NCBI RefSeq assembly: GCF_019720915.1
Contig: NZ_JAHKSI010000001.1
Location: 2,790,001 to 2,854,000, forward strand
Source of the DNA: Alkalihalobacillus sp. TS-13
GTDB lineage: Bacteria > Bacillota > Bacilli > Bacillales > Fictibacillaceae
Reading direction: 5' to 3'
Length of the DNA stretch: 64,000 nt
Below are positions 35,972 through 43,916 of the stretch, piece after piece; the first letter of the stretch is position 1, and each line of letters starts with the position of its first letter. The notes below the pieces were generated by a model, which saw only the letters and a program-made list of their open reading frames with translations, had not been told where the DNA came from and did no database searches. Both the position numbers and the translations under genes were made by a program.

Positions 35972-37849
35972 TTAACGAAGAAGTTGAAGAACTCCTTGTG
36001 GTTGTTGGTTGGCTTGCTTCGCCGCTATGTCTTTCGATCATAGAATAGACTATATCTTCACCCTGTTCTCAGGGGCTGGGCACTTCGAACAGTTAATCCT
36101 GCCCTACGAGATTCATAGTCATAGCTTTTTTGCTTTAGACCGTGTTCTCTAGTCGTTGAACCTTCTCCACTCTTTCAAGACAGGAGCTTGGCTGCTGATT
36201 ATCCAATCTCTCTCATTTTTAAACCTTCACGCCTGCGGTTTCCAGCTACGTTGTGGTTGAGAGAGTTTAAGGAAGTTCCAGCAATTCACCCAGTTATACT
36301 CTCATCCGTTACCAGATAAGACGCCCTTCATTCAGTTACCTTAGAAGTTGTAAAACTTCGTTCGGAAGCTGATTTGATTGAGCCAACATTGCTTGTGCTG
36401 CTTGAGAAAGAATAGAATTCTTAGTTTGTGCCATCATTTCTTTCGCCATCGTGCGAACATTTACTTTCATAAATGACTAGACTATATCTTCACCCTCTAG
36501 CAATCTAGTAGGGGTCGGGCACTTCGGATCCTCATTGTTGAACCTAAATGTTTCACCTACGGATTTCATCATCATAGCAATTGCCTTAGATGGTTTATCC
36601 TAGTCGTTGATCCTTCTCCACTTTTTCAAGACAGGAGCTTGGATGCTGATTGCCCAATCTTTTCTTTTTTCAAACCATCACGCTCGTCGTTTCCAACTAC
36701 GTTGTGGCAAGAAAAGCTCTAAGGGGTTTCCAGCAATTCACCCGATTATGATCACTAGCCGTTACCAGCTAGGACGACTGTGCTTGTCACTGCTTAAGCA
36801 GCTAAAGCATAATCTACGTCACGGATACGAGATTCCGCAGCAGTTAAGTTTTCAGAAGATGTTCCAAGGTTATTGATCGTGTGATCTAAACGATTTTGGT
36901 ATGCACCAAGTTTAGAACGTTCAGCAGAAACAGTTTCGATAGCAGTATTGATAGCAGTTATTGCTCCATCAGCAGAAGTTTGCGTTGAGATATCGATTCC
37001 AGCTGTTGCAGTTGCATCAGTGAAAGTGCCATCGCCGTTATCTACACGGGCAGACCCGTTACCATCGTCAACTCCTAAAGAATTTGCATCCATCGCATTG
37101 ATTTGGACATTTAAACTTTGTCCTTCATTAGCACCGATATGGAAAGTACCATCAAATTGTCCACCTAATAAGTTTTGCGTGTTAAACTCAGTATTATTTG
37201 AAATACGAGTGATCTCTTCAGCTAATTGATCCGCTTCTTTTTGAAGTTCTGCACGATCTGCATCAGTGTTTGTATCGTTTGATGATTGTACTGCTAGTTC
37301 ACGCATACGTTGAAGGATGCTGTGTGTCTCATTAAGTGCACCTTCAGCTGTTTGGATTAGAGAAATCAATTTGTTATCGCAGTGGTTTTTTATCCTCTGC
37401 TTCTTTATGTTTCCATAAAGTTCAGGTCATATCTTCACCCACTCTATGGGTGCCCCGCGCTCGTGGGTAGGTTATCGGTACGGTTCCTCACTACCTGACC
37501 GTCACACCTTCCTAACTACTTCTAACCGATTCATTAGTCTTGGCTCGGTATTGCCCACCATCCACTTTTGCTGGTTTGGGGTTCCACCGAATTCACGGAG
37601 TTTTCAACTAAACATTACTGCCTAGTGCGGCATTTCTAGTCTACCGTCTTGAGCATTTTTAGATGCCATATCTAATCCACGGATTTGTCCACGCATTTTT
37701 TCAGAAATGGCTAGTCCGGCTGCGTCATCTCCAGCACGGTTAATACGTAGACCAGAAGATAACTTCTCCATTGAACTTTGTTGAGCACCGTTTGCACTGT
37801 TTAACTGACGATACGTGTTAAGAGCTGCGATGTTGTGATTAATTCTCAT
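35972..37849 (-). CDS. hag: Flagellin, four exons split by three group I introns
   Basis: Flagellin is secreted through the flagellar export channel and builds the filament. Exon 1 (37849-37643, 69 codons) gives [20 protein letters not shown]...MASKNAQDG. Exon 2 (37366-36812, 185 codons) starts [15 protein letters not shown], contains the short variable region and ends [10 protein letters not shown]. Exon 3 (36449-36381, 23 codons) gives [23 protein letters not shown]. Exon 4 (36016-35972) gives [14 protein letters not shown] and TAA. The spliced product is 291 residues and matches Bacillus flagellins without gaps. All three breaks fall between codons, each exon ends in T and each intron ends in G. 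An alternative junction for intron 3 (after the T of TTG, giving MSKQAN) keeps the same length. AAGGAGG precedes the ATG. Without splicing of intron 1 or 2, translation stops at short tails (RLEMPH; YALAA). Confidence 0.93.
36017..36380 (-). ncRNA. Group I intron 3 of hag (364 nt)
   Basis: It has the group I core: the S/P7 strand GGGTGAAGATATAGTC (36063-36048) pairs through TAGTC with the R strand GGTTCAACGACTA (36162-36150), and a P-like GGGTGAATTGCTGGAAC lies in the 5' half. A P2-like stem CTTATC/GATGAG flanks TGGTAACG. It is clearly homologous to intron 2 in the core. It encodes no intron protein, but its first 45 nt are an in-frame flagellin tail. I could not identify a convincing P1 guide pairing, so the exact 5' edge is inferred from protein alignment. 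Confidence 0.88.
36336..36380 (-). other. Alternative flagellin C-terminus encoded at the 5' end of intron 3
   Basis: Reading straight on from exon 3 gives [14 protein letters not shown] and TAA: 14 residues plus stop, the same length as exon 4 ([14 protein letters not shown]). By my hand alignment 30 of 45 bases match exon 4. Unspliced mRNA would therefore still make a complete flagellin with five to six substitutions in the D0 terminus that binds FliS. Confidence 0.85.
36450..36811 (-). ncRNA. Group I intron 2 of hag (362 nt)
   Basis: S/P7 strand GGGTGAAGATATAGTC (36495-36480) and R strand GGATCAACGACTA (36613-36601) pair through TAGTC/GACTA. GGGTGAATTGCTGGAAACCCC and a CTAGC/GGCTAG stem around TGGTAACG are in the 5' half. 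It interrupts RDVD/MAKEM, among the most conserved codons of flagellin. It has no ORF and is paralogous to intron 3. Confidence 0.92.
37367..37642 (-). ncRNA. Group I intron 1 of hag (276 nt)
   Basis: A compact, ORF-less intron. P1 is visible: exon CGGT pairs with GCCG 11 nt into the intron, with the expected U-G at the splice site. P element GTGAATTCGGTGGAACCCC, Q element AATACCGAGCCAAG, R strand with GGTCAGGTAG (37491-37505 region) and S strand GGGTGAAGATATGACC (37440-37425) give a P7 through GGTCA/TGACC. It lies after Gly69, between the D0 and D1 segments. It is of different sequence type from introns 2 and 3. Confidence 0.92.
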
Positions 37850-37875
37850 TATTAAATTCCTCCTTGAATTTTGTC

Positions 37876-37895
37876 GAACCACATCCTTGTGGTTC
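37876..37895 (-). promoter_or_regulatory. CsrA-binding hairpin in the hag leader
   Basis: On the minus strand GAACCACA and TGTGGTTC form an 8-bp stem presenting AGGA in the loop; the loop context ACAAGGATGT equals the CsrA consensus. A second GGA lies in the ribosome site (AAGGAGG, about 12 nt before the ATG). With csrA and fliW directly upstream this is the FliW-CsrA-Hag feedback system of Bacillus. Confidence 0.85.
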
Positions 37896-37955
37896 TCTTA
37901 TTTTCGAAACATCAATCAAGTCGGCCGCCTTCATTGTTGCTTCATTACATTCTTT

Positions 37956-37982
37956 ATATCGTCTTATTCATAGAGATCTTTA
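37956..37982 (-). promoter_or_regulatory. Sigma-D promoter of hag
   Basis: TAAA (37982-37979), a 15-bp spacer and GACGATAT (37963-37956) on the minus strand match TAAA-N15-GCCGATAT with one mismatch. Transcription should start about 100 nt before the ATG. Confidence 0.85.
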
Positions 37983-38055
37983 ATATAAAATGCAAAAAAA
38001 ATAAAAGGCTGCCCTCACCCTTGATTTGGTAGAAAACAACCTGTACTTTTTACTG

Positions 38056-38286
38056 TTATTTATTCTTTACGATCCCTGACAGCTTCTTGATAAGATCTGA
38101 ATCCACAGTTGCGGCACTGTTATTCTCCTCTTGAATTGCTAGATAGATTTCTTTTCTATGTATATCTATATTTTTCGGTGCATCGATTCCGATCTTGATT
38201 TGATCACCATCGATTCCTAGCACTTTTATCTCAATGTCTTCTCCAATCTGTACTGATTGGTTCGGTTTCCGAGTGAGCACGAGCAT
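38056..38286 (-). CDS. csrA: Translational regulator CsrA
   Basis: A 76-residue RNA-binding dimer ([55 protein letters not shown]). It represses hag translation by covering the ribosome site and is antagonised by FliW. Its ATG follows the fliW TAA directly, with GGGGG upstream. Confidence 0.96.
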   Translation of the reverse strand: MLVLTRKPNQSVQIGEDIEIKVLGIDGDQIKIGIDAPKNIDIHRKEIYLAIQEENNSAATVDSDLIKKLSGIVKNK

Positions 38287-38745
38287 TTATTTATCCCCCT
38301 TCACAGCTGTAAGAGGTTGTCTGAACAAACGATGCTTCGTTTGATATTGATCATCATTCAAAACAATCTGTTTACCTGAACCGTTTTCTACGTTCACAAC
38401 AATCGGTGCTTTCAAATTGGCTGTTGTTTTTTCGAATAGATCCTGTACAGTTAAAATGACAAAGACGGCTACTTCTTTTTCATCTTTTATAGCTAATTGG
38501 TCTGTAACGGCATTCGGAATGTTAAACTCGTAATCTTGGAAAAATAGAAATGGATTTGTGATTACGAAGGCTAAGTTAGGCGTCTTTAAGGATTGCAAGA
38601 TACTTAATGGTGTATCTTCATCCGCAAAAGAAAGAACCACAAACTGATTTTCATCAATGAAACCGGGTAAGCCTTGTACAAATTCCAATATCTCTTTCTC
38701 TTCTATTTCCACATCTCCAAAGTATTTCGTTCCAATTTTCATCAT
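38287..38745 (-). CDS. fliW: Flagellar assembly factor FliW
   Basis: A 152-residue beta-barrel protein with the FliW signature GTKYFGDVEIEEKEILEFVQGLPGFIDENQFVVLSFADEDTPLSILQSL. It binds either flagellin or CsrA; when flagellin is exported, freed FliW inactivates CsrA and hag is translated. This matters for hag with introns because flagellin level depends on splicing as well. Confidence 0.95.
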   Translation of the reverse strand: MMKIGTKYFGDVEIEEKEILEFVQGLPGFIDENQFVVLSFADEDTPLSILQSLKTPNLAFVITNPFLFFQDYEFNIPNAVTDQLAIKDEKEVAVFVILTVQDLFEKTTANLKAPIVVNVENGSGKQIVLNDDQYQTKHRLFRQPLTAVKGDK

Positions 38746-38766
38746 TTATCCACCACACTTTTCATA

Positions 38767-39318
38767 TTAGACAAAATCAATTGATAGTGAATTTCTCTGT
38801 CTTAAAAAGACTTCAACATCACCAGGTTGATAGGTATGTTCCGGTTTTTTAGGAGTCGTCTCAATGATCGGTTTATTGACTTGAACCTCGATATCAACTC
38901 TAGCAGGTTGGTAATCTAACTTCACACTTCCTGCTGAAGGAATCCACCCGATATTCCACTCTTTCATTTCACCGCCACTGTTCACTCGTGCATGTTCAGC
39001 AATTGGATTTCCACCATTTTCAATCCTCATCAACTGATCGCCTTCCTGAGCCCGACGTGCAATCCCTGCAAGTAAATCTTCCCGACCCAACTGCGCCGCT
39101 TCTTCCGTCTGGACAAAAACACTTTTTAAATCCATATCGTTCCATGCTTGAGTCTGATCAATGGTCAGTGTTCCTTTTGTTGTCTTGGTGTTTAAATCCG
39201 CTTTGGGCTGTTGGATGGACTGCTCTGCTTTCGGCTGGCTGATCTGTTGTACACCTTTAGTTGTTTTCAAACCGATTAAAGCAGGCTGCGATTGGATTCG
39301 GATTTGCGGGATTTGCAT
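38767..39318 (-). CDS. yviE: YviE-like protein (DUF6470)
   Basis: A 183-residue protein with MQIPQIRIQSQPALIGLKTTKGVQQISQPKAE at the start, AAQLGREDLLAGIARRAQEGDQLMRIENGGNPIAEHA in the middle, and a beta-rich C-terminus (YQPGDVEVFLRQRNSLSIDFV). This is YviE/DUF6470, of unknown function, always encoded between flgL and fliW in Bacillus. A terminator-like hairpin separates it from flgL. Confidence 0.87.
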   Translation of the reverse strand: MQIPQIRIQSQPALIGLKTTKGVQQISQPKAEQSIQQPKADLNTKTTKGTLTIDQTQAWNDMDLKSVFVQTEEAAQLGREDLLAGIARRAQEGDQLMRIENGGNPIAEHARVNSGGEMKEWNIGWIPSAGSVKLDYQPARVDIEVQVNKPIIETTPKKPEHTYQPGDVEVFLRQRNSLSIDFV

Positions 39319-39340
39319 GTCATATCACCTCATTTAGCGA

Positions 39341-39366
39341 AAAAAGCTATCTTGCTAGATAGCTTT
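39341..39366 (-). terminator. Terminator hairpin between flgL and yviE
   Basis: Minus-strand AAAGCTATCT pairs with AGATAGCTTT around AGCA, followed by TTTTTT. Confidence 0.85.
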
Positions 39367-39476
39367 CATTCAAAACATCAGTAGACGTTTTAGAAACAAG
39401 AAGTTCAAGGCACGATTGTTTTGAGGAGCGGTAAAACCAAGAAACGAAGAAATTCGCCGTTTATAAATCGTATACT

Positions 39477-40358
39477 TTATCTTAAGAAATCCATTAACGT
39501 CGGCTGAATAATACGAGCACCTGCTGCTAAAGCTGCCCGATGGATACTTTCCTGAGTTTTCAAATCTATGATAACACGTTCCATATCCGCATCCTCATTA
39601 TCGGATAAGATCCGGCTAGCAATGACCTCTTGCTCCGCAACACGATCACTGATCATTTCAACACGGTTATAACGTGCTCCAAGTTCCGCTCTTTCTGCCG
39701 TTGTGTTGTCCATATGAGTATCCAGATTAGAAAGAAAATCCCCAATTTCTTCATCGGTGTATGAAGGATTTTCAAGTTCCCCAACTAACTTTTTCAAATC
39801 ATCAAATAGATCCTGAGAAAACACATTGCTTGGTGTAATATTCGTCCTTACCTTGATTCCTTTTGACACTTCAATTTCAACTGAATTATCATTCGCGGTG
39901 GCAGCTAGTGTCCCATCAGCCATAACTGGTGCTTCAGTCGTATTGTTCCCGTTGAATATATACTTCCCTGCAACCCTTGTATTTGCAATATCAATCAAAT
40001 GGTCACGAATCTGACTGATTTCTTTTGCAATAGCACTTCGTTGCCCATCCTCATACGTTCCGTTGCTCGCTTGAACTGTCAACTCACGGATTCTGTGCAA
40101 AGCTTGTCCGGCTTCATCCAGAGCTGCATCCGAGTTATCCATCCAGTTATAGACCTCTGACAAGTTACGCTTGAACTGCTCAACTTCCGTCAGGTTCGTC
40201 CTGTATTCCATGCCTTTCATCGCGACGACTGGGTCATCAGAAGGTCTGTTGATACGCTTCCCTGTCGCGAGCTGATCCTGATACTTGCCCATCCGCTCAT
40301 AACTCTGGCTTAAATTACGAAGCATATTTCCTGTCAACATACTTTGCGTAACACGCAT
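39477..40358 (-). CDS. flgL: Flagellar hook-filament junction protein FlgL
   Basis: A 293-residue flagellin-like protein. The N-terminal MRVTQSMLTGNMLRNLSQSYERMGKYQDQLATGKRINRPSDDPVVAMKGM and the C-terminal coiled coil (ADMERVIIDLKTQESIHRAALAAGARIIQPTLMDFLR) match HAP3. It follows flgK by 9 bp. Confidence 0.95.
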   Translation of the reverse strand: MRVTQSMLTGNMLRNLSQSYERMGKYQDQLATGKRINRPSDDPVVAMKGMEYRTNLTEVEQFKRNLSEVYNWMDNSDAALDEAGQALHRIRELTVQASNGTYEDGQRSAIAKEISQIRDHLIDIANTRVAGKYIFNGNNTTEAPVMADGTLAATANDNSVEIEVSKGIKVRTNITPSNVFSQDLFDDLKKLVGELENPSYTDEEIGDFLSNLDTHMDNTTAERAELGARYNRVEMISDRVAEQEVIASRILSDNEDADMERVIIDLKTQESIHRAALAAGARIIQPTLMDFLR

Positions 40359-40367
40359 CTTAAACCC

Positions 40368-41906
40368 CTACCTTCCTACTCGACCCATGCCGTTGATGAT
40401 CCGATCAAGCATTTCATCGATACTGGTGATATTCCGCGCAGCTGCATTATACGCATGCTGGAACTGCATCATTCTCGTCATTTCTTCATCCAAAGAAACG
40501 CCACTTACAGATTGGCGACGTTCCTCCACCGACTGTTTCAATGTTTCAGAATTGCCCTTCAAACGATTGGCTTGCTGTGTATCAACTGCCATTTCACCGA
40601 TTGCGCCTTCATAAAAACTTTGGAAAGTTGCGTCTCCGGATTGGAAAGTCAACGTTTCATCCTTCACATCTGAGAGTAACAATGCGTTACTACCGTCTCC
40701 ATCATTTCCATCACTTGACGCTGCGATTTTATTCAAACCGCTATCGCCTGTGATGTTTGCATCGAGCTTGATCAAGGATGCTGCTCCAGACCAATCGGAT
40801 GCATCAACCTTCGTTCCATCAGTACGATCAGGTATATTGAAAAAGTTTAAGCCAGTAGAATCATCCAGTCCCTTACCCGCTTGATGCTGAGCATTGAATG
40901 CTTCTACAAACTGATATGCCATTTCATCAAGCTTCGACAACATTTCTGGATAAACTTCATTATGGGCTTCAATTTGCCCTAACAACTGCCCTTTCGCTGT
41001 ATAATTAATCGCCTCAGGTGCTTTACCTGTCGCATTCCCATCCTTGTCATACTCAGTCAGCGTAAAGGTGTTTGCCTTTCCATCTTGATACCCGACCTTC
41101 AGTTCATTCCAATTAAGCTTCTCCCCATCAACCAGCGTTCCGATTGCCGTCCCGCTGTCATCAACCAATTGAATCGTGTACTTCCCTTCAGCAATTTCCA
41201 GGTCATCGCCGCCACTGTCAACCTTCGAAACCTTCACGTTCGCTAGTTCCGACAACTGATCGACCAACAGATCCCGCTTGTCATACAAGTCATTTGGCAG
41301 ATATCCGTGCGGCTCCAATTCACCGATCTGTCGATTTAAATCATTGATCTGCTCAGCAATTGAGCTGATCGTATCGGCTGAATTATCAATTTGCAGCTTG
41401 ATATCGTCTTTAATCGAAGTGAGTGAACCTGACAAATAATTGAACGTCCCTGCCAGTGCCTTCCCGCGCTCACGAACAACCGAACGTGCACCGGAATCCT
41501 CTGGGTTGACCGCCAAGTCCTGCAGCGATTGCCAGAATCGGTCCATTGTTTTTCCTAATCCATGGTCAGACGGTTCGTTTATGATTTCTTCCATCTTTTG
41601 AAGGGCATTACTACGCGCAGACCAATATCCTGATTTTGTACTTTCACCTCGGAATTGCAAGTCCAAAAAACTTTCACGCACACGTTGAACAGAACCCGCC
41701 TCTACCCCAGTACCAAGCTGTCCAGGAATCTGCGGCCGGTTTCGTCCAGGAGCCGGGAATGCTTCCGTCTGTGTAAAATTGACACGCTGTCTGGAGTATC
41801 CGGGTGTGCTTGCATTCGAGATATTGTGTCCAGTTGTATTTAGTGCACTTTGATGGGTCCGTAACCCTCTGAGTGATGTTTCAAGTCCGTGAAACGTAGA
41901 AGACAT
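40368..41906 (-). CDS. flgK: Flagellar hook-associated protein FlgK
   Basis: A 512-residue HAP1. The N-terminal STFHGLETSLRGLRTHQSALNTTGHNISNASTPGYSRQRV is the rod/hook family motif, and the C-terminal VSLDEEMTRMMQFQHAYNAAARNITSIDEMLDRIINGMGRVGR is the FlgK tail. The ATG at 41906 follows AAAGGCGG. It joins hook and filament together with FlgL. Confidence 0.95.
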   Translation of the reverse strand: MSSTFHGLETSLRGLRTHQSALNTTGHNISNASTPGYSRQRVNFTQTEAFPAPGRNRPQIPGQLGTGVEAGSVQRVRESFLDLQFRGESTKSGYWSARSNALQKMEEIINEPSDHGLGKTMDRFWQSLQDLAVNPEDSGARSVVRERGKALAGTFNYLSGSLTSIKDDIKLQIDNSADTISSIAEQINDLNRQIGELEPHGYLPNDLYDKRDLLVDQLSELANVKVSKVDSGGDDLEIAEGKYTIQLVDDSGTAIGTLVDGEKLNWNELKVGYQDGKANTFTLTEYDKDGNATGKAPEAINYTAKGQLLGQIEAHNEVYPEMLSKLDEMAYQFVEAFNAQHQAGKGLDDSTGLNFFNIPDRTDGTKVDASDWSGAASLIKLDANITGDSGLNKIAASSDGNDGDGSNALLLSDVKDETLTFQSGDATFQSFYEGAIGEMAVDTQQANRLKGNSETLKQSVEERRQSVSGVSLDEEMTRMMQFQHAYNAAARNITSIDEMLDRIINGMGRVGR

Positions 41907-41922
41907 GGTGTTTCCGCCTTTC

Positions 41923-42426
41923 CTATGCTTTAGAATCAAATATCGATCGTGATTTTTGATACCCGTTCTGTTGGCTCGTTTGGCCAGGTCGTCCGTAATT
42001 CGCTGTCGGTTTTTTCGGCTCCATTAATGATAATGAAGCATTGACGAATTGCAGCGATTGCCTTGTCAATTCATGGTTCAACTCATTTTGTTCTTGAAGC
42101 TCCTGAATCGTTTGTCTCAATTGATTTTGTGCATGAATGAGCTTCGCTTGTCCTTCATGGTCATAAAACCGTAACAACTGGGCCAGCGAAGGGTTTTCAT
42201 CAATGACGATGCCTTGTGCGTTCAATAGCGTTTCGACTTCACGTACCCGTTCATTTTCAATCCGTTCAATGGTTTGGATGCACTTGTTCTCTTCGCTCAA
42301 CAGTTTATCCAACACAGTTATGTCGTTTTTCTTCAAGGCTTCCGTCTTTTGTACGGAAATTTCTAAAAGCAATTTGTGCTGACTATGTAAATCGGACAAC
42401 AGCCCGACCATACGATCCACCCTCAT
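41923..42426 (-). CDS. flgN: FlgN family export chaperone
   Basis: A 167-residue helical protein (VGLLSDLHSQHKLLLEISVQKTEALKKNDITVLDKLLSEENKCIQTIERIE) of the FlgN family (YvyG), the chaperone for FlgK and FlgL. Its C-terminus is polar and low complexity. It lies between flgM and flgK as in B. subtilis. Confidence 0.9.
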   Translation of the reverse strand: MRVDRMVGLLSDLHSQHKLLLEISVQKTEALKKNDITVLDKLLSEENKCIQTIERIENERVREVETLLNAQGIVIDENPSLAQLLRFYDHEGQAKLIHAQNQLRQTIQELQEQNELNHELTRQSLQFVNASLSLMEPKKPTANYGRPGQTSQQNGYQKSRSIFDSKA

Positions 42427-42438
42427 ATGCTCACACCC

Positions 42439-42702
42439 TTAGCTCTTCGTCCAAAAGTCGAAGAATTTCTTCGCGACTTTCCCTGAATCTACCTGATAGT
42501 TTCCAGATTGGATTTCATTTTTCAAGTGCTCGATCTTTTCAGCGCGATCTGTTGAAGTACCGTGGTTTTTCTGCATTTCCAGCGCTTCTTTTGAAATCTG
42601 GATTTTATCTTGCTTCACTTGCTGCTGTTGCGTTTCTGCCGTTTTATTAAGCTGGTGTTTGTATGGGTTGTTTGAGATGTTTCCATATCGATTGATTTTC
42701 AA
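42439..42702 (-). CDS. flgM: Anti-sigma-D factor FlgM
   Basis: An 87-residue, largely disordered protein whose C-terminal half (KIQISKEALEMQKNHGTSTDRAEKIEHLKNEIQSGNYQVDSGKVAKKFFDFW) carries the sigma-binding motif of FlgM. It holds sigma-D inactive until hook completion. It is followed 12 bp later by flgN. Confidence 0.93.
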   Translation of the reverse strand: MKINRYGNISNNPYKHQLNKTAETQQQQVKQDKIQISKEALEMQKNHGTSTDRAEKIEHLKNEIQSGNYQVDSGKVAKKFFDFWTKS

Positions 42703-42732
42703 TGGAATTTCCTCCTCATTTCCACCTTTGGA

Positions 42733-43128
42733 TTATTTTTCTGTATGATAAGTTATTCGTTCCTCTTGTATACGTTTTTGGGTCGATTCATCATGTGAAT
42801 GTAAGTCTTTTTTCATGCGATCGTTACAATTCACACAAATCCGACAGTTTTGAATGTTCTTTCCACAACGTTCACATGGATAAGCGATATTCGGTAATTG
42901 ATTAGCGCGTATCCTGCCCTCTTTTACGAATCGGATGATCGTTTTCTCTGGCACACCCGTTGCTTCGTGTACCTCCCATAATGATGCTTCTCGATTCGCT
43001 TTCTTGCGGATGAATTTATACACGAGTTCAAACATCTTTTCTTCTTCTTTATAACATGTATCGCACACTTGTCTAAACGACTTCGCGAATATGCGTCCGC
43101 ATTGCGGGCAATTGGCTAACTCCGCCAT
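42733..43128 (-). CDS. yvyF: YvyF, flagellar operon protein
   Basis: A 131-residue protein with two zinc-ribbon-like regions (NCPQCGRIFAKSFRQVCDTCYKEEE at the N-terminus and YPCERCGKNIQNCRICVNCNDR near the C-terminus) around a MerR-like HTH (ASLWEVHEATGVPEKTIIRFVKEGRI). This matches the TIGR03826/YvyF family, of unknown function. ATG 43128 follows AAGGAG; a TTG six codons earlier is open. Confidence 0.9.
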   Translation of the reverse strand: MAELANCPQCGRIFAKSFRQVCDTCYKEEEKMFELVYKFIRKKANREASLWEVHEATGVPEKTIIRFVKEGRIRANQLPNIAYPCERCGKNIQNCRICVNCNDRMKKDLHSHDESTQKRIQEERITYHTEK

Positions 43129-43217
43129 GGATGCTCTCTCCTTCAATTCTACTATATCTAGTACATATATCGGTTGTTAAAATTGAAAGTTTAGCCTTTT
43201 CATTTGTTTAGTAGGAT

Positions 43218-43916
43218 TTACCCTCTTGCGACTGTAAAAGACATGACTTTTCGCGCACCTTCTTCTAGTAAAATCTTACCTGCAGCCTCGACAGTCGCTC
43301 CTGTCGTATAAATATCATCGACTAAAGTAATAGATTTCCCATGGATGTCTGCGCTACTTTTAAAAGTAAAGACTGTTTGATTTTCAAGACGGTCTACCCG
43401 GGACTTTTTACTTTGTTTTTCTTCATGCAGAGGTCTTTCCAAAGCATCTACGACCGTAGCGCCAAGCGATATAGCAATCAATTCACTCTGGTTGAATCCA
43501 CGTTCGTATTGTCTTTCTTCACTAAGTGGTATCGGGACAACAATTGTATCTCTGAACTCCTTTTTAAAAAGTGTGCGCAACTCGTCGCTGAACGCCTTGA
43601 TCAATTCTGCATCTCCTCGATATTTGAACTGTGCCATCCATTCCTGTAAAAATGAATTATACAGGAACAACGAGCGGTTTTTACTGATGGAGCGCCCTCT
43701 TCGGCTCCATTCGACACAATCCAGACAAATGTCGTTTTGCCGATATTTCTCGGGAAATAGCGAAAAAGCACGTCCGCATTGTTGACAAATCTCTCCTTCG
43801 ATAAGAACTAGCTTTCCCCGACATTCCCCGCACAACAAAGGCTCACCATCTAACCCCAACAAATCTCTCCAACCTACAGCAGAAATAAACAAGTTTTTAC
43901 AATAAAGACATTTCAT
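43218..43916 (-). CDS. comFC: Competence protein ComFC
   Basis: A 232-residue phosphoribosyltransferase-like protein. An N-terminal zinc finger (CLYCKNLF...CGECRG...CQQCGR...CLDC) precedes the PRT domain, with VVPIPLSEERQYERGFNQSELIA and the PRPP loop VTLVDDIYTTGATVEAAGK. It supports DNA uptake in transformation. Its ATG overlaps the comFA stop. comFB, present between comFA and comFC in B. subtilis, is absent. Confidence 0.94.
   Translation of the reverse strand: MKCLYCKNLFISAVGWRDLLGLDGEPLLCGECRGKLVLIEGEICQQCGRAFSLFPEKYRQNDICLDCVEWSRRGRSISKNRSLFLYNSFLQEWMAQFKYRGDAELIKAFSDELRTLFKKEFRDTIVVPIPLSEERQYERGFNQSELIAISLGATVVDALERPLHEEKQSKKSRVDRLENQTVFTFKSSADIHGKSITLVDDIYTTGATVEAAGKILLEEGARKVMSFTVARG

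Noticed and set aside
36381-36811. Base-by-base P1 guide pairing for introns 2 and 3
   Set aside because: Several candidate guides gave only three or four pairs; I left the 5' edges resting on protein continuity and the T/G rule.
36794-37369. Separate TTG-started flagellin gene
   Set aside because: It is exon 2 of hag plus a few intron codons at each end; the TTG is intron sequence and no ribosome site precedes it.
37622-37882. Truncated flagellin pseudogene
   Set aside because: The break coincides with a group I intron 5' site with a P1 pairing, and the downstream exons complete the protein.
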